Source of the DNA: Tanypteryx hageni
Taxonomy: Eukaryota > Arthropoda > Insecta > Odonata > Petaluridae
Direction of reading: 5' to 3'
Length of the DNA: 64,000 nucleotides
Assembly (NCBI GenBank): GCA_028673005.1
Contig: CM054118.1
Coordinates: 87,352,964 to 87,416,963, forward strand
Each line of letters begins with the position of its first letter. The first letter of the stretch is position 1. Shown piece by piece: positions 58,266-64,000 of the stretch. The translations under genes were made by a program, and so were the position numbers. The notes under the pieces were generated by a model that searched no databases, was not told the origin of the DNA, and saw only the letters and a list, made by a program, of their open reading frames with translations.

Positions 58266-61200
58266 TTAATTTTTTATTCTGTGTATAGCATTCCATGGTC
58301 GTTCCTCAACAGATCCAAAAATCAGGTATATTACATAGGTTGCAGCTGATACACCAGCTCCCATGTAGAAGACTATAGACCATTTCTCCAATGTTTGCTG
58401 CCACATAATAATTGTACAAAAGGTCATAAGCAAAAGAAAAAATGGCTGCATGTTTATATGAATCAGAAACTGTTACTTTTATGTTTAATGTGCATATCTT
58501 GGACTTGTTAGAGTGATTTTTCATTTGATTCTAAGTTTTGAAAAAATATCATTTTTCATTGGGCTTTTAAAAATATCTTTTCACACAATTTTCATGTTAT
58601 TAATGAATTTTTCATTATTATTATTCATATTATGAACATTCTTGTAACACACCTCATCTTTGACAATCTCTGAAATCACTAGTGGAATAACAATGCCACA
58701 TGAGTTTAGGATAGTATGCAGGATGCCAGAGATAACGCCAGCATAATTAACAGCCAAGTCCATATGGTTAACGTATGAGCCTCCAAAAAAAGCACCTGAT
58801 GTCAAACCATTTAATGCCAAAAAAACCACTATTGCATCAGGGTTGTATCCAACCTGTGTAATAGCTAATAAGAAAGCTGCTGATCCCAAGGAAGCTGCAT
58901 TGATTCATGTGGGAAAAAATAATTTTAAGTTAGCATGTTTATTTACTAATGTTGTATACAGTTAACCTCCAAAAGACTTGGTTAATAAGTAAAGTTGTGT
59001 GCATGACTCATTCAGCTCATTTAATAATAGTAATTATTTATTTAATCCAAAGATCAATAACATTGATATAGGACAAGTCAGAAAGTTATATGTTATATAA
59101 ATGCAATAAGCAGTGAAAAAACATGCACAGGATTGATGCCCAAGAGAGCAAATTTATACTTGAAGTAGACATTGAAAATGTGAAGATTCATTATATTTTA
59201 GTGCATTGCTAGCATCTTAAATAAAGATTGTAAATAAGTGCAAAACTTTGTATGCATGCATATGTTCATTGCTTTAATTTACCTCTTAAGATAAATTATT
59301 TGAAAATTTTCTTTGGAAATATTGTGTCCAGTGTGCCTCACTGACTTGTCCTATATCATATTCTGATCTCTGGACCAATAAACTATTATTATTATCATAT
59401 ATTGAGGAAATTTATTCTTACTTATTCATAACTTAGCAAAGAATACAAAATATAAAGTAAAGCCATTAATTAGGTAAATGATGACATTACTGAGATTTGC
59501 TTGATGATGAAACACAGTTCTCTCAGGAATACATGAAACAAAATATTTTTAGGATCATCTACTGGTTTTATGTTTACTTATAAAATTGAGCAAATAATTA
59601 CAAATCAAAATAAGAGGATATAAAAAAATTAGGTTTGCAGGAATATCTGCATCAGAGATACACAACATCTATAAATTTTTATTATAATTTATGAATTATT
59701 ATAAACAAATTTAGATATAAATTTAAATAACTAGGTTGTATTCCTAATGCCAGGCATTCCCAACTAAGTGCTTGTGGCAGTCCGACCATACTCTTCCACG
59801 ATGCTTAAAATCACCTTTCCTAGCTTCAGCTATTTAATTTGCTTGTTTTTTCTTTCTTAATGAATGAAAGAGCATCATTAATAACTTAGATATTGGTTCT
59901 GTATAATTTACATCATTCCTTTTTTGCAATAGTATAGTGGTGCTTAATATTATAGAGTAAAATTTGGTGCTTGCCACATGGAGGAGGTTGGGAACCCTTG
60001 TCCTGCACCACATTTTGTAGAACCCAAAAATTATTCTTTGTAATGTTTAAAGAAATTTATCCCTAATACTGGTAATAGATTCCGTTAACATGGAATGACT
60101 CTATAGATAAACTTCTTTGATATTACCTTTCAAATTATATGGCGTACATACCTATTCCATTGAAGATTCTATAAGCTGTTAAGTGAGAGAGGTAGTTCAT
60201 CTTTCTCAACCACTGTGATAGAAAGCCTGAGGAAATACTGGAGATCCATGAAAGTAGGTTGGGTACGGCCGAGAGAAGGGCAAGCTGCATTTGAAAACTT
60301 TATTAAATAAATGCCCTCAAAAAATTCAGAGATAATTCAAAGACTTCAAATTTTCAAAAAATGATAAAATAGGATTAATGAAATTTACTGTATTTGCTGG
60401 CAGATAAGATGCTTATTTTTCCAAAGGTCTTTTTGGACAAAAGTATCAAGATATCTCTGTCGTTAAGTCCACGAAATAATAAGTTAGGGGCAGTTAGTGA
60501 TACCACCAGTAGGAGAAGCAATATCAATTACTCATTGGAAGCTGTTCATTTCAAAATCACTATCTGTAAATAAATGACCCTAATAGATCATGTGAAAGGC
60601 ACATAGAAAAATATAATATGCCTAAGAATGCAGCACATGACACAATTCCAAGAATAGGAGAAAAAGAAAAGTACTTCTGAGCCAACACCATTGTATCACA
60701 AAGATTACAATATGTATTTCAGTTGCAAAATGAGCATACTTGTGTATGAATCTGTAGTTTTTAAAGCAAATTTGACATTTTCTCATTCAATTTTGTTGAC
60801 ATACCATATATGCCAGCATACAAGTCGACCTTTGAAGCTCAAAAAAAATTCTGAAAACTTAAGGTCGTCTTATATGCCAAATATAAAATGTAACCCTTAA
60901 ATAACAGATTAAAAACATTGATATTTATGAAAACATTTTATCTTACAGCATAGGTGATCACCATTTTGAATCAGCTGCTCCATTGTTTACATATTCTGTC
61001 ATTTATTTGAGAAGATTTAAGATAATTATTTTTAATAGGTAGTCAATAACAATAAAAATTTCAACTTTTGTTTTTATTACCGAATCTCAAAAATATAAAT
61101 GATCTATTTGCTATTACAGGAATGAAGGATAAGTAGAAATACATTCTGCTGATAGATGGCAATATGGTGTATGAATGATCTATCTTAAATTAAACAAATG

Positions 61201-61831
61201 ATTTAATAACTCAAAAATTGACACTGCATTTTTTGGAAAAGGTTACATTTAGGTTTTAAAAACCATAAAATTCCTCGTATTCTTCATTCGAATTATTTAG
61301 CAAAAAAGGGGGGAGTCAACTTATACGGCAGCATATACGGTATTGATGTAGTAGCTAAGTAACATGAAAAAATCTATCAATATCTTAACACTTTATTCTA
61401 AAGTTTGTAAAATGGGATTTTCTCTAGTTTTAAAATATAAGCGAGTCTTATTAGCCAGCAATTATGGTACTATTTAATTCCAATTGGAAATCCAATATTC
61501 ATCTAAAAGTCCTTGGAGTACTTATTAGGCAATAAAGTAATAATCATTATCATCAAATAAATATCAACAATGTTTAAACTAAATTATTAATTTAGCAACG
61601 ATGGAAGAATATTTGCTGGAAAGTGAATAGGTATTGTTTTTTATTTTTTATTCTTTAAATGAAAATTGGCCTGATTACCTTTCCAATATCAAAATGAAGA
61701 ACGTTCTTCATATATGTGGGCAAATCTGTCAACATGGTGTAGAGAACCCATCCAATGCCCCAATGGAAAATTATTGCAGCCCACACATGAATATCTGTCA
61801 AAATGTTTCTCCAAGGAACAGAAGATCCTTC
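58266..61831 (-). CDS. SLC17/sialin-type MFS transporter, last four exons (5' part not found)
   Basis: Minus-strand exons 61831-61679, 60284-60152, 58894-58653 and 58397-58266 all have AG acceptors and internal GT donors. Their phases fit without a break (0, 0, 1, 0), giving 187 residues and a TAA. Exon A has VPWRNILTDIHVWAAIIFHW and YTMLTDLPTYMKNVL, the seventh-helix region of SLC17 proteins. Exon B has LSAVPNLLSWISSISSGFLS (helix 8). Exon C has SGAFFGGSYVNHMDLAVNYA and GVISGILHTI, the family's NH-x-D-x-x-x-x-YAG motif and the helices around it. Exon D has EKWSIVFYMGAGVSA and ends after the last helix. Members carry anions such as phosphate, sialic acid or glutamate; the substrate cannot be told from this half. 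Upstream exons were not found and may lie beyond the window. Confidence 0.92.
59751..60000. mobile_element. hAT-type MITE in SLC17 intron
   Basis: Ends CAGGCATTCCCAACTA and, reversed, CAAGGGTTCCCAACCTCC. Target duplication is weak (TCCT shared). Confidence 0.5.
60802..61342. mobile_element. TA-flanked MITE, 537 bp, in SLC17 intron
   Basis: TA at 60802-60803 and 61341-61342. Ends CCATATATGCCAGCATACAA and, reversed, CCGTATATGCTGCCGTATAA, followed by GTCGACC / GTTGACT. An internal GGTCGTCTTATATGCC repeats the end. Fits a non-autonomous Tc/mariner-like element. Confidence 0.7.
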
Positions 61832-62158
61832 CTGTCAGAATGATATTAATGAAAATGAAATAATATTATAAATTTAAATTACATCCTAAATTAATAGTAT
61901 CATAATGGTGTGATTGCTCAAAATGAAAGTATATTCATCATTCATAGAATGGAAACTCTGCAAATGGAATTATGTTTCAATAGCATTTATTAATTATGAA
62001 ATTATTACATAATTTTAAACCTGCATTCAGATCATTTTGAATCTATAATTTGTAGGGATTGAGCCTTATGAACTCTGCTGTTTGGTTGAGATCATATATT
62101 TCTATTTTTCATAAAGGGCTGGAGATCATGTTATTCAAGTTATCCACACTTTGCTTTT

Positions 62159-62411
62159 GGTTAGGGCAGGGGTTGGCAATCTACGGCTCCGGAGTCACAC
62201 ATGGCTCCTTGAGTACATATTTCTGGCTCTTTAGAAGTTAGCTAAGCTCCATAACCTTCATTAGTCATGAAATATGCTTATTGCAATCACTCAAATCTAA
62301 AAAAATAGTCATACAGGTTGCCAATGTTCAGCTCCCAAGTATTTTGGAATGAGACAAAAAATAATAAATGGCTCTTTTTACCTTTAAAGGTTTCTGACCC
62401 CTGGGTTAGGA
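62159..62411. mobile_element. hAT MITE, 237 bp
   Basis: Target duplication GGTTAGGG / GGTTAGGA (7 of 8). Ends CAGGGGTTGGCAATCTACGG and, reversed, CAGGGGTCAGAAACC. Internal ATGGCTC words. Confidence 0.85.
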
Positions 62412-62479
62412 TGTGGTCTTGCTTGGTATTTTGTTGATTGAGTTTGAATTCTTTTCAGAAAAGGAAGTCAGAACATCAG

Positions 62480-63725
62480 GAAAAATTCTACTGACAAGAG
62501 AACTATGACCTTTGGGTCACGGATTTTGATAATACACAACAAGGTGATTCTGCATCAAAAATAAGGAGTCCTGTGTCTTGGGGTTTTTGTGAATGGGCCC
62601 TTGGATTCGAGAAATCAGCATCGAAAAGTGTCAATTATTTATTAATGACTTCACGGTTAACATTCATTTTTTTTCACGTTAACGTAAGCAAAATATTCCA
62701 GGAAATTCACAATACTCATTATTTTCTCTTCTGATTGCTGTCCACCAAGGCAAGGCTAATATTGTCAACTAGCTTTACCCACGCAGAGTATCTGCACGCT
62801 AGTACTTTATTGCTCAGTATCAAATTTCTTTAGACACAAATTTTGATCTCTTGATTTGCTGATAAAATAGAGTCAAATGATCTTGCCATCCCTCTCTCCC
62901 TCCCTCTATCTCCTTCCCTTCCTTCCTCTTTCCCTCCCTTTCTCCCTCCCTCCCTTTCTCCCTCCCTCTCTCCTTCCTCTCTCTCCCTCCGTCTCTCTGC
63001 CTCTCTTTTCTCCCACCTCGGTCATTCCCTCCTTTCAGAATCCATAGCTCTCCCTCTTTTTCTCCATCTTCTTTATTTCTTTCCTCCTGTCATTTTCTAA
63101 TTCTTTATCTCAGATTTATCTTCAGATTTTATAATACAATACTGTCATTATGATACAAACATCTAATATGATTCAATGCCAGCTGTGTTTAGCAATACAA
63201 AGTTCTTCTCATAGCTCAGCACCTCCAGCGTGCCATGCATTGCTGTAGGGTTTTATATATAGATAATATATAATTAATATAACAATAATATATAATTATA
63301 GATGACCATTCTTGCATGACGGCATTGTTTCATTGACTGCAATATTTAAAATGCCCATCATTATATGTTACTGCGTTCATTACCTCCAAATGAAATTATA
63401 CAGCGTATTTTTACCGAAGAATATTATTTTTCAAATAATGCTTGGATAATTGAAAAAAAAAACATTTGGGATCAAACCCAGGCCCACGCCGTAGGATCTA
63501 AGCATGCTATCCCCTCATCCATTCCATTTCTTATGAACAATTCGACAATGAAACCTATTAAGTTGAATATGATGTTTTTGCATATTTTTATGCTGATTTC
63601 TCAAACCCATGGGCCCATTCACAAAAACCCTGAGACATGGGTCTCCTTATTTTCGATGTAGAATCACCTGGTTGCGTTTCATCAAACTCCATAACTCGAA
63701 GGTCATAGCCTCTCCTTGTGATTAA
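62480..63725. repeat. 1.2-kb inverted-repeat unit around a CCCT tract
   Basis: 62,480-62,635 is inverted at 63,590-63,725. Shared words: CTATGACCTT, AGGTGATTCT, AAAATAAGGAG, GGGTTTTTGTGAATGGGCCC and GAGAAATCAGCAT. Divergence is about 20%. The interior of about 950 bp holds a pyrimidine tract and AT-rich DNA. A 98-residue frame at 63365-63661 falls partly in the right arm and is not a gene. Superfamily unknown. Confidence 0.8.
62884..63060. repeat. pyrimidine tract (CCCT/CTTC)n
   Basis: About 120 bases nearly free of purines, then C/T-rich to 63,060. Confidence 0.9.
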
Positions 63726-64000
63726 AAATATTGGTTCCATTAATGGCTATTCTGAGTGGTGATGTATGGTCTATAATCAGTAGATCACTGCTAAGATTTT
63801 TAGCCATAATGAAAAATGAAATAATGTTCTGCTGAACTGCTTAGCGCGATGCAAAAGATGGCAAGTCTATGTAATTATGTGCCAATGGTATTGTTACCTA
63901 ATTTTATGTTAAAAGTTGTTGATTTTTTAAACATTCGTGCATCAAAAACCTGTTGTAGGTATGATTCTGGTCTCCTGCAATTGTTGGGGTTATAGAGGCA
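63726..64000. other. AT-rich end of window
   Basis: No exon or repeat recognised. Confidence 0.4.

Noticed and set aside
63365..63661. 98-residue plus frame
   Set aside because: Its C-terminal part is the arm of an inverted repeat also present at 62.5 kb.
61832..64000. Upstream exons of the SLC17-type gene
   Set aside because: No minus-strand segment with the expected helices 1-6 and splice sites could be recognised.

Overview
This window is a gene-poor stretch of nuclear DNA from an animal, most likely an insect or other arthropod. Two host genes have GT-AG introns. The rest is AT-rich DNA packed with eukaryotic transposon relics: hAT, piggyBac, MULE, Tc/mariner-like, Penelope-like, LINE and tRNA-derived SINE. 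I saw no prokaryotic operons, ribosome-binding sites, CRISPR arrays or recognisable viral genes. The exact taxon cannot be fixed from the sequence alone.

Region by region. 1-10,000 holds a LINE reverse-transcriptase tail (about 470-930, minus), purine-rich simple repeats, one SINE and otherwise unassignable AT-rich DNA. 10,016-11,936 is a TTAA-flanked piggyBac relic. 12,332-17,330 is a 5-kb element with 45-bp inverted termini. It contains an exact 50-bp-period tandem array and a degenerate array of about 113 bp, and a 3,065-bp hAT element with a perfect 8-bp target duplication is inserted in it. 18-37 kb is a mosaic of MITEs (many with intact target duplications), two SINE families, foldback repeats and long purine/pyrimidine tracts. 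37.9-39.0 kb is a broken MULE transposase with a FLYWCH-like N-terminus. 39.3-40.4 kb is the 3' half of a Penelope-like element (RT tail plus GIY-YIG) followed by a hammerhead-ribozyme-like motif. 42,671-50,885 is an 8.2-kb composite element with long (about 1.2 kb) diverged inverted repeats and a near-perfect 11-bp target duplication. It contains LINE fragments, TA repeats and a 35-bp perfect inverted repeat enclosing another hammerhead-like motif.

From about 51 kb on the DNA is genic. MRPL14 (mitochondrial ribosomal protein uL14m) lies on the plus strand as two coding exons, with a splice acceptor just upstream of the ATG that implies a 5'UTR intron. A second, internally deleted piggyBac and a hAT MITE lie downstream. 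On the minus strand the last four exons of an SLC17/sialin-type MFS transporter occupy 58,266-61,831; I could not find its 5' exons. The two genes have unrelated jobs, mitochondrial translation and membrane transport, and are simply neighbours.

The most interesting material is the 8.2-kb long-TIR element, with its repeated paired GTAGGT/CCCCC modules, and the dispersed hammerhead-like CTGANGA-stem-GAAA motifs, one of which sits directly behind a Penelope-like coding region.
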